From: Acanthaster planci
Lineage: Eukaryota > Echinodermata > Asteroidea > Valvatida > Acanthasteridae
Direction of reading: 5' to 3'
NCBI RefSeq assembly: GCF_001949145.1
Contig: NW_019091610.1
Span: 64,001 to 128,000, forward strand
DNA: 64,000 nucleotides
Made by a program: the position numbers and the translations under genes. Below are positions 25,401 to 38,400 of the stretch, piece after piece (the first letter of the stretch is position 1; each line of letters begins with the position of its first letter). The notes beneath the pieces were generated by a model. It was not told the DNA's origin. It saw nothing but the letters and a program-made list of their open reading frames with translations, and searched no databases.

Positions 25401-25887
25401 CCGTAGCCATAATGATAGTTGAAGTAGTGAATGGTTCTTACAAGTTGTGTTTTGCCGAGTGAAGTCACACCTTCAGGATTGTGGGTCATTCAGTCACAAC
25501 CCTTCAGAGCATTCTTGGAAGCTGCAACACAGACTTCTAAAACACTTGCATACATGTACATGTAAATTTGTGTGCGTATGCAAATTTAATGGTGCCGTCC
25601 AACGAGGAAGCCTACATGTACATGTAACCTTCAGCTCTGGGAAAAAAGTGAATGTTCCTGGGGAGAACCTCGCCGTGTGCGACGCAACAGATGAATCGCT
25701 GTGGCCACTGAACTGTGAAATGAACTCGCAGTGTCTCGCGTTGAACAAACAAAGAAGCGTGCATTCATAAAGCCATTTGAGAGGGAATTGCAATCCGCTT
25801 GGCTGGGGATTTTTGTGTGGACTACATACAGTAAATGCCATTATGAACAGAATTGGGGTTGATATTTAAATGTACATTAATCTGTAA
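22458..25887. other. Intergenic stretch with several G+C-richer islands
   Basis: Segments at about 22500-22690, 23500-23700 and 24000-24110 are richer in G+C and CpG than their surroundings and hold short open frames. None matches a protein I know, and none joins in phase to the firm exons in an obvious way. They may be regulatory DNA, exons of unrecognised transcripts, or chance. It also contains the element at 23004-23303. Confidence 0.35.
23004..23303 (-). mobile_element. CAGGGTTCC-ended short element, copy 2 (inverted)
   Basis: About 300 bp from cagtgttcccgcgg to gcaggaaccctg, the reverse complement of the element at 103-400. Shared inner blocks include gtttgaaaa/ttttcaaac, acacaaagtg-like, and aagtgcataaaatg. 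Clear target duplications were not found. Confidence 0.75.
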
Positions 25888-25970
25888 ATGATGTTTCGCA
25901 AGAGGAGTGTGCGTGTGAGATCGTCCTTTGCTGGCACAAAAGGCTTTAAGAGAGCCCTGAGTACTGGCAG
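25888..25970 (+). CDS. Candidate first coding exon of the ARHGAP32/33-like gene
   Basis: A tandem ATG ATG starts a short very basic reading frame (MMFRKRSVRVRSSFAGTKGF, then KRALSTG) that runs into a good donor, GGCAG/gttagt, in phase 2. A TAA codon lies immediately before the first ATG in frame, as expected for a true start. The first firm exon of the plus-strand gene at 49886 needs exactly this phase. Joined, the two give an Arg at the split codon and a continuous basic segment leading into GKKIRKFSE. The second ATG has A at -3. What I see is the frame, the donor and the phase match; the joining over 23.9 kb is inference. It could be one of several alternative first exons, or a chance ORF. 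Confidence 0.5.
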
Positions 25971-28900
25971 GTTAGTACACAGTTGGTTTGCTTCTCAACC
26001 GTACAATGTATGTATGTATTTGAACTTGAGCGTGGGATTTTGTATTCTAACAGTGTACAACCGTAGGAGAAATTTACGACTCGTTACACGAGGGTCAGGG
26101 GTACAGGTGTACCAGTAGTCTGAACATCAATAAATACAGCCTTGTCACATGAAAACCCACGTGGTGAGGACCAACTGGGCGAACAAAAGGAAAACTTCTG
26201 TTAGATTTAAAGAAATATCGGTGTCCCTTTGATCGTCAAAAGTAGGTAAATTCTGCTCTGTCCCATTTTCACTTGAAAACAGAATGACAGTTCTGTGAGA
26301 ACATGGAGTAAGTACATGTACATGTACACTATATGGTTTCATTCAGGCTACAGCTTGGGTGCTGATTTAGTGTTGAAACACCGAAATTTATAACCATTGT
26401 GAAAGCACTGCTAACATGAGTGGCCCTGTTCTGTGTTTTGTGTCATTTACGTGTAGGCCAGCATGTTTTTTATTTATTGGATGAAGAACATACCTGTAGC
26501 ATGAAATTTTGCAAAGTTGGAGGATGATTAAAAAAAAACCTCCACTTGTAAACTTCCATTTTTCCTCTCCAATTAACTGATCCAGGTTTGGGGGAGGAAA
26601 AGGTTGAATTCAGTCTAGGTTTTTTTTGTACACGCAAAAAAAACCATTGGGAATTAATAATGACAATTTTATTTCCTTTCTAAAATTGCATTGTTTGGAG
26701 TCGACAGGTTCTAAATCCAACTAATAAAAACGTGTTGGCTTCATGTGCACTTTTATTTGAATGTTTTGCTTGACTCTTTCCATGTGGTTTGTTACCGGTA
26801 GCTGGAAGCCAAGTGATGAAATCAGAAGGCCCTAAAAATGATGGTACTCCCCCAAATACATACACTGTACATGTACACATGTACTGTGTATGTATGTTCA
26901 TGCTAAAATTATTTAATCATCCAGTCCTTTCACAGAAGGAACCTTTAAAAATAATCTACTAGAAAGTAGGATTTGGGTAAAGATGTACATGTACACGTGT
27001 ACACATTTGTCATTGCTGCAGTAACAAATTTTACATGTATACATGTACATGCAGATCTGTAGTCACACATGTTTGTTGCAATATAAAAACATTTGACATC
27101 ATGTTGACTGGTTGAGATACATGTGCATTGTACTTGTACTTATTTCTCAGAGAAATTAACACATGTATACTTTCAAATAATAATTAATCAGACATCAGAT
27201 TTCATGTACATTGTACTAGTACATGTATTTTGAAACTTATTCTGGAAAAAGAAGTGCTTTGAATGCAGGAGAATTTTGTACAAAAAAGTCATTGTAGTCC
27301 ATTTGTCACAGATGATATGGGTCAGTTGCAGAAAGCGATTTGAATCCTGCCTGTGCTGAAAGGACTCACAAGCTGTGTCAGGACAGCAACCCTGGCCCAG
27401 GGGAAATAACTCCCATCGTAAATTACATACATCGCGGTAATCTTTTTTGTCCCATAGTGGCGGACATTTGTTGTAGGTTTTGTGTGGCACACCTACAGTG
27501 GAATGTGTGGTTTCAGTTTGCTCTCAAAGGATGCGCCGGAGTGATTTGTCTCCAGGCTCTTGTCAAAATTTCAGGCATATTTCTGTTTATTAGAAAACAG
27601 TCTGCTGATTGTACGCTGTACATTCACGTAAATTACACATGTAACTTTAGCAAGTACAGCACTGCCCAACTCTAGTGTACATGTACTACTAGCCTTGGTC
27701 AACTCAGTGTCCAAAGTTCCACAGTACATGTACGGGACATGTACATGTGAAAGTGACCGGTGGGGAAAACTTTTACCATGCACTGACGTTGTGTCAATAC
27801 ATTATACTGCTACTTTCAGCTGTGCATAAAATGTGAAAATAAAGGGGTTAATAGTGTCAAGCGTGGTTACCATGGTTTCTGGGCAAATTACCGTTGCTGG
27901 ATGTTCTTTGGGGTCCAGTTGATTTGCATGTACGGTACCCGGTGTATACCTGTATGATGGACCAGTGTAAGGTCAAGTATACAAGCTGATGACGGCCTGT
28001 GTCATTTTTTGAACTTCACTACAGTACAGTGACAGTGCCATACATGTATTATCCTTTATGTGGGGGGGAGGAAAAGCCCTAACCCAAAGCCATTTTTTTT
28101 TTACAGATTTTTTGTCCATTTTCTGCAGGGTCCAGAAATTTGGAAATTATCAGAAATACATGTATATGTGTAAAATCCCTTCCTCAAGTGTGATGCCCCT
28201 TACCGGTACTCTGTAAAATGGTGTACCGGTAGGTAGATATTTCATAGATTTACGTGTACATGCACACTTCTACCGGTACTTTTGGAAAATTGGTCCCAGG
28301 TGATGTTCCAGTTCAATGTGCATTTACTGCAATACTGTACTTCTGTGCTGGTCACAAGCTAAGCAGTATAAAGGATTTTCAGTCACATGGTTTTTGACGG
28401 TCAGCGTTCAATTTACACAGATGTGTGCGGAAACGTCCGCACTTTCAAAGTCTCTCAACATTCTGGCAAACATGAAATTGGCGGTAGAAATGCCCAGATT
28501 CAGAAACGCAGGGTACGCTTCCTGAAATGCCTTTGCCCGTCATGTTACCTCAAGAAAAAATAGACACAGTGTAATACTGGAACATGCCCTGAGGTTTATG
28601 GAGCCTACAATGCCTAAGGAAACTTTACTTACTTTTCTTCCCATTAGGTGTAAGATGAAACCCCAAAATATGATGTGTGGACAAATTACATGTACATGTA
28701 TTTGCCCTGTGACATTTTTGGTCCATCTTTATGATCTGCAGTATACCGTACATGTGATGTAAGGTCTTTCATCACGTTTGTACATGTAGTCCCCATAACC
28801 TGGTAACAAACATACATGAACATTTACATGTATGTACATGTTCATGTATTTTTGGCAGTTTTACCGCAGACATTTGTAGTACAATTTACATACACGTACA

Positions 28901-30492
28901 TGTACCGGTACAGTACATGTACGTTGTACACATGGGTCGGCATGCACCACGTTCAGGGGACAAGTTCTTTTTTTTAGGGAAATTTGAACCGAGTTGTGGG
29001 GCCATTTCTAAGTCCCAACAACATTTTCGGCCCCCACAAAATAGGTGAAATGTCAATTGTACATGTACAGGTATGTCCCCACAACTACGGTGCGGAGTGT
29101 GTGTACCGTACATGTACATGCACCAGTTGACCATTTCTGAATGCATGTATGTACATGTACGTGTACGTGTACATGTACCTTGGACAAGTACGGTATACAT
29201 GTACACTGTATGTACCATCATGTACACTCAGGGTTCCAGCTGGAAAACTTCAATTAATGGCCAAAGTTGTAGCCAAATGTTTGATTTTATAGCCATCCTA
29301 CAAATTTATGAGCCAAGATGTACGTCTACATGCACATGTATGCTGTATTTTGTTTGCTTTGAAACAGCATGTCTCTTGCAGACTGGAGTAACCAACTAAC
29401 AGAGTGTTACGATCCTATCAAATGTTCCCCTAGACGTGTAAGTTATTTCTATTATGCACTACACACTAAGCCCATGCAGTAAGTGTGCAATGACCATGAT
29501 GACCACCATCCATATAACATGCATTAACATATTGCATACCACATGTGAAGTTGCACTATGCTGCGACATGCCCTTGAACCACTAGTTCATAGCACATCAT
29601 TTCTAACATAGTCAGTTTCTCCCAAATCTTTCCTGGAGTCGATCCTAGTTTCAGCCACACATTTTTCGCGTACATTTGACCCGCACAGACCCCAACTTTG
29701 TAGTGTTTGGGTCCCACTGAACCACATGCCAAATGCCTCTGCCTGATTATGGTACATCAACTTCAAATTACCTTTGCTCACCCGCAGCTTTACCCCAGAA
29801 CAATTGTGTGTAGATTTCCTTGCAATTCATAGACTAGACATGTACAGGTAAGTGTTGTATGCCACTCAATGTCCCGAGAAACGGTCTTTCCTTTCCCTGA
29901 TTGACCAAGTCCCCCGTAGCACACCCCCTCCCCGGCAGCCTTTCACCATCCTGCTACCCAACTTCTTGGATTTGATTGCTCTCCAGAAACTGAAGACCAA
30001 AATCCCTCCAGAGGCTTTCTTCATGCATGAATTATTCATAACCACCCCAATCCAGTGCTTTCATTGGCTAAAGCACTGCCCTGAAGTCAATATAGAGCGA
30101 GCAGCTCTGACAGTCAGCATCGATCATTCCGGGAGCAACTACTCACTGACCATTCCTAAGCATGTAGCTCTGACATGAACAACCCAGTGGTCATTTCTGA
30201 GTGAACAACTAAGATATGGATGAGCTATGCTCTGATTAATGTTTCCAAGATGAATATTCCCTCACAGTAATAGCCAATCTTACTAGTAACATACACGTAC
30301 AATGTAAGTTGATCATTGTAACTTGACACGATGTACATTTGCAAATAATTTTTTTCAGGAAAAATCAGTTGACTGTGTAAGTCAATCCAATGACTCTCTA
30401 GATCGTTATTTTGAAAACGGCTCCCTACCCGAAGAGAGACAAGGACGTTTCAAAATTATGATTATTTCGATACATTGTACATGTACTGTACA

Positions 30493-30615
30493 CAGTACTA
30501 CGGGGAGGGGGGGATATTTGGGGGGAACCAGTTCAATAAGTACCAATTATAGATTTCAATTCAGACAGTTTTGGCTTCTTAAAGAACCCCCAAAATATCT
30601 CCCTCCCCACAAGCA
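30493..30615. repeat. Short foldback with G-rich ends
   Basis: ggggatatttgggggg near 30508 is inverted as cccccaaaatatctccc near 30588, with ~60 bp between. This gives a hairpin with a G-rich left arm and a C-rich right arm. Probably a remnant of a small inverted-repeat element. Confidence 0.55.
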
Positions 30616-31674
30616 ATCATCTCCAAATGTGAAAAGGAAATCGGGGTTCTGGTGGTATGTACATGTATCATCCTCCTTTAAACAGTTAGTCACTGAAAAT
30701 CTCCCCCTCCCCCCCCAAAAAAGAAGAACAAAAGTCCTTCCAGTTGAAGTTTGGTGTTGTCACCTGAATCCCTGACCAGCATGTTCAGTGACCACAGAGA
30801 CTTTATAATGCCCTAAATCAATCGTCAGGGTCATTCCAAATTGATGCTTAAATAAGCCATCCCAGTAGATGATGGGCTACCATGTGGTTGCCAGGTCATT
30901 GATCAGACTATTAAAGGAGGACAGGTGGCACACTAGTGCCCTAGATTTTCTTAAATGGTAGACCAGCACATGTGAAATTTTGATGGCATTCTTAATATGG
31001 CAGCATTACCATGTACATTGTATAGTATACATGTACGTACATGTACCTGGTAATTTCTGACATGCACTGATGTTAAATATAATTGAATGTACAGGTACCA
31101 TGTTGTGACAACCCTGGATGATGAAGTGACAGTGCTTATTGCTTTTCCTGTTTTGTTAGCTGGCGCCCTCTGCAGATTTTGGCTTGACAGTTTTCAGTGT
31201 GTACGGTACATGTACTTTGTGCCGGGTAGGCCAGGATACATGTACATGTACATCTATTGAAGCATGCAAGTACAGTGCACCTAGTATGCACATGTACAGG
31301 TGCAGTGCAGCACGCATGTGCATGTACATGTAGTGCGTACATATATTTTTCATGACAGGAAGTGGCATCCTGCATGTTTCCTATGATTCAGCCTCAGCTC
31401 AACTCCTTGGCAGGAAACCAACTCTGTTTCTGGTACTCAGCCATGATTGAGAGCCGGCTACTGCAAGCCCGGAGTCGCTGAAACAAAAGTGTAGTGTGGA
31501 TGTACATGTGCACCGGTCTATGTACATGTATAGTGTACATGTACGTGTACCCAGTACATGTGCACCAGTCTATGTACGTGATCGGCTCAATCCAGTTATG
31601 CATCGTCATGCTCTCTGCCTTGAAAAGAAACAAAGATTGTTGCAAAACAACTCACTAATATTTTCAAGATGTAA

Positions 31675-31722
31675 TTTTTTTTTTTTTTGGCGTTGGGTAA
31701 GGGCAACACCCGTTATATAAAA
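31675..31722 (-). mobile_element. 3' end of a poly(A)-tailed retroelement, copy 1
   Basis: A run of 14 T is followed by cgttgggtaagggcaacacc and then cgttatata. Read on the minus strand this is tatataacg..gcccttacccaacg ending in poly(A). The same block, also next to a long A run, occurs at 47713-47786. Confidence 0.55.
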
Positions 31723-31834
31723 TAAACTCACTAAATATGCTGGCAAAAAGTTCTGGAGAACAGCTTTTGTTTCAATTATGTATTGTATTTTAGTACATGT
31801 ATCGGGGTACTTGTACCCTTCAAAATCATAAACT

Positions 31835-32008
31835 TAGGGAGACTATCGCTGGAGTACTGCTCATTCTGAATCATACTCAAAATACACTCAAATCATATCC
31901 ACATGTATCAGTACAATGTATGTAAAACACAAGCTTACATGTAGGGACACCGTCACTGGAGTACTGCTCATTAATTCTGAATCATACTCAAATTACACTC
32001 AAATCATA
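31835..32008 (+). repeat. Direct repeat, two ~64-bp copies 108 bp apart
   Basis: Copies at 31835-31897 and 31943-32008 share aggga, tcgctgg/tcactgg, agtactgctcatt, ctgaatcatactcaaa and acactcaaatcata. Noncoding. Confidence 0.75.
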
Positions 32009-33225
32009 ATTGCTGTACACCGGTACCAAGCTTCCTGTTATTGTTATACACTTTGAAGTATACCAGATTTGTCTAAAAGTCATAAAGTAGGGGGTACCAT
32101 TCAGTGGCTTTCAAACGACCCGTTTGTGTCACACGGATACGGATGGCAATCAGTGATCCAACATTGGCTCACCTACACCAGAACCTGACTATGGATGGAG
32201 CAAATAATTTGGGGGATCACCATGCACTCAAGATCCAGATCCCTGTGAAACAAACGGGCCCTTGTGAGTATTCCTCACTCCGAATCATTCACAAACCGTG
32301 TATCATTGTCAATGTCAGAAGAGTACGAAAATGTTGAATCAACCCTTGCCCCCTCCACGCATGTGTGCATACTGTATGCACTTTTGGAAGGTCTCGCAAC
32401 TGTTGGGCTACCCAAACTGCTCCAACAGCAACTTTTGGGCTACAAAGGGAGCCCAGTCAAGTGGAAACTTGCCGGGTGCCAAAACACACACAGTTTGCAC
32501 AGGAAAGGGATAGGAGGAAGCCCTGGCCAGATCCTGTATCATTGAACTCTCTGTCCCTCCAGGCTGGTTATGCACCGTGAATCTCAGTCATTACCCTCGG
32601 AATCTTCAGTCGGCACCGAATGTGGATTATATACGAGTCGCGCCTCCGTGGGGGTTACGGTTGCCACGAACTTTGCCAAGAAATGTTATTAGTCACTGAA
32701 AGAATTGGGCCCCCCCTCACTCCCACATTGTTGGCACAGTCAAGTCCCTGCAGTGTGAGCAGTCAGCGCCGAACAAAGAGCTGTGACTTCAAAGATGACT
32801 GTTGGAGTGTGCGGATTTACCGTTTGGGCTAGTGTTGGTCGCAGAGTGAAGGATTCCATGGAAGGCAAGGCTGGATAGGTTTTCACTTTTAAGCTTGTTG
32901 GATGGCGCTGCTACATGTAGCTACCGGCTGGTTTTGGGTAGGACTGTATTGGCAGTCATTGGCATAATTGATCCGTGGCAACTTTCAGCAATGTCGTGTG
33001 ATTTCAGTGCCAAGCACACTTGTTGAGATTCGTTCATATTTGATGTGTTTTCAGCGCCATCCATAACACGTACGATACAGTCGGTACCAGTACGTGATTT
33101 TTTTCTGTCAAGTATTCTCATCTGTACATTTGTGTAGCCTCTGGCATACAGACATCCTTGTGTTTTGGGTAAATGTGTCCACCGAAGTTTAGAAAGACAG
33201 GCAATACATAACCGTACCAGTCCAT

Positions 33226-33473
33226 GGGTAATTCCAGAAATTAGGGGTCCATTTTTTGTGTGTCCCTGTCACATCTGACACATGATTTTGTAAGTTCAGA
33301 ACACATTTTCTAATTTCCAAGAGTGGTGAATTAATGCAAATTACCTGCCAAACAAATTGTAATGGTTTGAAATCAATTCCGGTGATATTTCCATGTCAAA
33401 TAACTTTAAAGATCAGATGTAACAGGGACACAAAAATGTCACATTTTTTCACCCCTAATTTCTGGAATTACCC
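33226..33473 (+). mobile_element. GGGTAATTCC inverted-repeat element (MITE-like), copy 2
   Basis: 248 bp with ends gggtaattccagaaattagg and cccctaatttctggaattac-cc, internally collinear with the copy at 20923-21168 (shared aagttcagaacacattttct, aattaatgcaaattacctgc). A degenerate right-end fragment is recognisable at about 37058-37119. Confidence 0.85.
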
Positions 33474-36400
33474 ACATGTTAAGGTACAATAGGCTGAAGT
33501 CATATTCATGTACATGTATGTACATGTGTACAGTGCGGAACAAAGCCGTGATTGGATATGAGTTTATATCACTCTATGCTTTGCATCATTTCCGGCACCC
33601 TCTGGTAAGCATACAATATGCATGTACTGCATGTACACGAATACTAGAGGTGTGTACCACTGAGAATCTGTCACTACTGCATTTTAGGTACTCTGTGAGG
33701 CCTTCTGGCCAGTTCTAAAACTTATTTTGCCATGAATGCACTTGTACAATGTATTTTCTGTATTCTCAGCACTGAGCTTAAAGCTTTGGTCTAGTGGTTT
33801 ACATGTGTACCGTTCGTGTAAACTTTTTTGTGGATGCTGGGTAAACAGCAGTCTACAAGTTGTTAGGGTAATTGAGCGGGACACTTCAGCAGGTAAATGA
33901 GCTTGGTCCCTTGCAATGTGACACGCATGAGTAGAACTTACAAGACCGCTTTGGCTGTGTTGGCCAAACTTTGTATCACAGTACTCCTTAAAGCAGCAGT
34001 TCAGAATATTGAAGGGCTAAACCTCCAAACGAGAGAGCCCATTGGATATGTACGCGTGGTACTCGTTGCTGTTTGGAATAAAATAGGGACATTTGCTTTA
34101 GCCGGTAGACACAATAAGGACAAAGTTTTTGGGGGGCATTTTTTTTTCTGATTCTTGAATTGAGATGCCAGTATTTAATGAATGGGCTAATTTTTATGGA
34201 GCATTCTAAGGTTCCCAACAAAGTTTCGTAAGAGCTGGAAAATTTGCTGACCTTTTTGTATACCAGTATGTACAAATTGAAACATGTATATATATGTAAT
34301 TTAACAAGGGCCGAAAGTTTTGTGTCCTTTGCCTGAAAATTTCAACTCTGTCTGTGAATTTCCTGTGCTCTTTGCCAGTGTCATTGCTTCATTTTTTCCA
34401 TGAAGTTGACAGGGTTTCCTTTGCCAGCAATATCCGTGCAGGTGAACTTTTCAGAGCCATGAAATTGGCCACAATGTTTGTTTTTTATCTCCAAAAAAGA
34501 AACCAACCATTTTTTCCACTTTTTAAATTTTCCTTGTCAGTCAGAAAAAGATTGTCGTGGTTCACTCCGTGGTTGCTTTAAAAAGCTGTTTTTCCCAGGC
34601 TCCTTCAACTCCATTATGCCATTTTACCAATAGAAGCCTATCAGGTGACACTAGTCCACCCTCCGGAGGTGAATTGATTCTCATTGTGTTGCAAAAGGTG
34701 AATGGAGGTTGTGCAGTAATTTGACGTTTCATTGGCCTCTGTGGCCACAAAACTATTCATGGGGTATACATGCATAGCACAGGCAGACATGTGTAGTGGT
34801 ACACGTGTGCATATGTAAATCGGTGTGTGGCCAGAAGGCACTCTCTCCATATAAATTGGAAATATTTGCATGGATTTAGTTTTTTTGTTTTGTTGGCTGG
34901 ACTGTGGGAGGAAAAGAGCTGCTTTTTTTCATCAGGTACCAGGAATTGAAATTGAAAGCTGATCACGAATTTGATAAGTTGTGCAAACTTCAACTGATCC
35001 AGAAGTTGCCAGAAACTGTTTTTGCAACAGATTCATTTGGTTAGTCTTTAGAATCGAGAAAATGAGTCAGCAACCACAGAGTTGGTCAGAGCAACATTTT
35101 AGGGGGAAAAAAACAGGCAAATTTCTTTCTTTTTTAATGTCAAGTTGAACTTTTCTGGATGCTTCAACTACCAGCAGAAATCCCGATGCTACATGTACAA
35201 AGTTATGAACTAACCTTTGGAAGTTTTTTCCAGAAAATTCCAATCAAAGTGCAGAAAGAAGAATTTGCTCAGCGAAAGCCGGGCCCAGTTTCTTAAGGCT
35301 GGTAAATAGATACTGACCACCAGTTGCCATGCAGGACAGTGATGCTTGACATGTTGTATGCTAACTTTAGGGCTTGTTAAATTTCTGTTCTTAGAAGGTC
35401 TATGAAACAGTGGTAGGCCCCAGGTCATTACACTCTATAGAATGAAGTTCTTGTATCTGTACCCGGTGCCGGTATTTTTTTAAAATCTGAATTGTGAATC
35501 TAACGCAGGTATACTTCCCCTACATTTCTTATTTACAGTCTGCAAAAGGGCAGGGGGACAAAATGATGTGATACCCAGTTTATTAAGGTTAGGGAGGGGA
35601 CATCCCATCCCCCATCGAATGACACCCCCTTTGCTTGGGATGCTACCCCACGTATATAAACTTGGCGCTACCAGTCACCTGACTGGAAAGTTGCAAAACA
35701 AACAGAAAAACTTGACTTGCGGCCCCCAACCAATCCATTTAACTCCACATGCTTCGCTACGGTGAGAACCTCGGCTACGCCACCGGTATACGTGACAAAA
35801 TATTTCCATCAGGCAAAATCAATTTCTTTCTGTCCTTGTACCCTAACAGTCACGCCACGCCTTTTATTTCTACAACCAGATACAGGTACATCTCAAGGTG
35901 GGTGGGGGTGTTTACAATCGTGGCTCACATGCAGGAAGTTCCAGAGTCAGTGGAAGATTATTCGGGAAGTCGTTGTTGCCATTAAACAAACCTACTGATT
36001 ATGACCGCTCACCTGAGGCTAGGCACCTGTCCCCAGAGCACTACAAGCATAAATGGCATTAGGGTTTATCAACAAATGCATTTTAATATTGAAAGTGCCA
36101 ACCTGAAGTTAACAAAAGTTTACCGGTACTGGTACACTTGGACTGATCGTATTTTACTACAAGTTTAAGACTTTTTCGTTGCATTGGTACATACATGTGT
36201 AGGCCTACAGGTACCAAGCATGTATATTCCTCTTTTTAGAGCTGATTATTTATATTATCTACATGTACATTCATTTTCAGTTTCATTGTAGCTGATTGTG
36301 TTGACCGATCGGATACACAAAATAATGATAAGTGAAAATCAGAAGAGTCTTAAATACTTTTAGCGCACCCCCAATCGGCGAAAGAAAGACAGGTGGTTAT

Positions 36401-37057
36401 AAACTGGTGTGTGGGTCCTTGCACGCATTCTGCGTGTACGCAAAGACCACACAGGCCGGAATCAATTACATGTAGTTACATGTACTCGGCATGCTCCACG
36501 TCAAACGCGCATGCATGTACATGTACATACTTGCAGGCCCTCGTGGCGCACCTATGCCGTGAGTACCAAAAAAAGTCTTCTTTTGTTCTGCGCGGAGCGG
36601 ATACTTTTGATCGTAACTACCGGTATATCAGTTACTCCACTGCCTATGTGTATTATACAGGCTGGTGCCATGTACATGGATTAATACATGTACATTAAGT
36701 GCATACCCGGTACTACAGTGTACATGTATTAGTTTTGGGAAAATCAATTTGGAGTTGGGGTAGTCAGGTGGCTCTGCTGTCATCCCTGCACCCTCTTTCT
36801 CTCCCCCTACACCTTTAGGACCTGTGTATATGTACAGTACTTGTGTGCTGTCATTTGCTATGTGTACTATGTGTAGTCTACGTGCATGTACTGTACATGT
36901 ACACATTTGTTGTATGTGTGAGCTGTTCTATAAATCCAGAGTTCAAACTAAAAATGTGATGTTTCTGTTTCTCTGTTACATGTGACCAGGTTTTTTGTTT
37001 TTTTTTTTGGTAGGCAATTTGGAAATTAAAGAATGTCTGAACTAAGCTCGCAAAAGC

Positions 37058-37119
37058 ACGCATTAGATGTGACAGAGACACACACAAATAACTGGACCCC
37101 AGATTTATAGATTGACCCA
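37058..37119 (+). repeat. Right-end fragment of the GGGTAATTCC element
   Basis: tagatgtgacagagacac, then actggaccccagattt and attgaccca follow the same order as the right third of the element at 20923-21168. The left part is not recognisable. Confidence 0.5.
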
Positions 37120-37989
37120 TGTACACATGCCGCACATGCTCCTTTCTTCTGATCTTCACGTGCATGACTTTGTACCGGCATGAGGAAAATGGCAAAAATG
37201 CCAGTAAATGTATATCGTGATTACTGTAAATCAGATGCTCTTTGTTCAATCTACATGTAGAGCTCTGTTGTACTGTGCATGAACAGTACACCAAGGAGGT
37301 ACTATGTATGTCCAGGATGCCAACGGAGAAACAGCAGTGACAGGAAGCGATGGCGTGATTTCTGTCGCTTTCCCATGGTACATCCCCAGCAGGAACCCCT
37401 CTGCCAGATTCAGTGTCCACTTTGGCTTGCATTGTTTCAGGAAACTGATTGCTGTTGGCTGACTTTTGTTGCCTGTGTTGGGTGTGGGTCAGAGTTCACA
37501 TTTATTGTTCTGCTTGTGTATTTTGGCACCACTTTCTCTTTATCATGCAAATGAGGTCAAAATATGGTTGTGTTTATTGTAACCTGAGCCACATGTACAT
37601 GTATGCGGGAAGATTTTGCTTTGGCCAAATTGCCAACTTCAAGGATGTTGTTGATGTGCATGTACTGTAATCAACTGATTATGAGCTTCATAAAATTGTA
37701 CCAGGTAGAAATTGCAAACCATCAGATGCAAAGAGTCATAAGCAATGAATTCAATTCTGTATTTAAAATGGATTATAATTGATTTCGGGAGAGGGAGAGA
37801 TTTGTTTTACAAGTGGGCAAGTTCTGTTGGATTCTTTCTTAATGGAGGTGTGGCTATGTATGTGCTGTACATGTACAGTAGGATTCATTGGATGCACTGA
37901 TTCTATTGGATGGCCCCTGACTTCGGGCAGGTCCTTTAGTGGTTGGTGCACATGATTGGCTCACAGATGGCCCCATCACTTTGAATGAC

Positions 37990-38400
37990 AGTTGTTCCAA
38001 CTGCCATTTATTGGATTCCAGCAGGCTTCACGCTTCACTGAGCAGGTTCCATTGAATTCAGGAGGCTGCACACTTTGTAGGTTCTGTTGGATTCAGGAGG
38101 CTTCAGACTTGAGACGAGTGTTCAATGCTGTTGCTAGATTTTGGAGGATTGAGGATGAATGGAAAAAGTTCATGGCTGATTGCAAAGGATGCCATGAGTG
38201 AAGGTCGGGATTAGACCTTGCGATGTTCTTGTTCAGTCATGCATAATTTCGGCCTGATGTTTCTTTTGAATCAACCACACTGCTCAAGAATGCCGTTAGT
38301 ACTGCTTCAACATAATCTTGAGGAATTGCCGGAGGATTTTGAAGGATTGAGGCACACCTCCAAGTAAAACTTTCAAGATATTTTGGAGGATTGAGGATGC
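37990..38400 (+). repeat. Degenerate repeats: gg(t/a)tc(t/c)..ttggattcaggaggct and ttttggaggattgaggatg
   Basis: Three ~45-bp units around 38020-38110 share ggattcaggaggct(t/g)ca. Then three ttttg(g/a)aggattgagg blocks occur near 38141, 38338 and 38378. A block at about 5958-6178 shares gattgag-a-ca, cctagcaa and ggcctagg with the last of these, so it may be a dispersed family. Confidence 0.5.
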
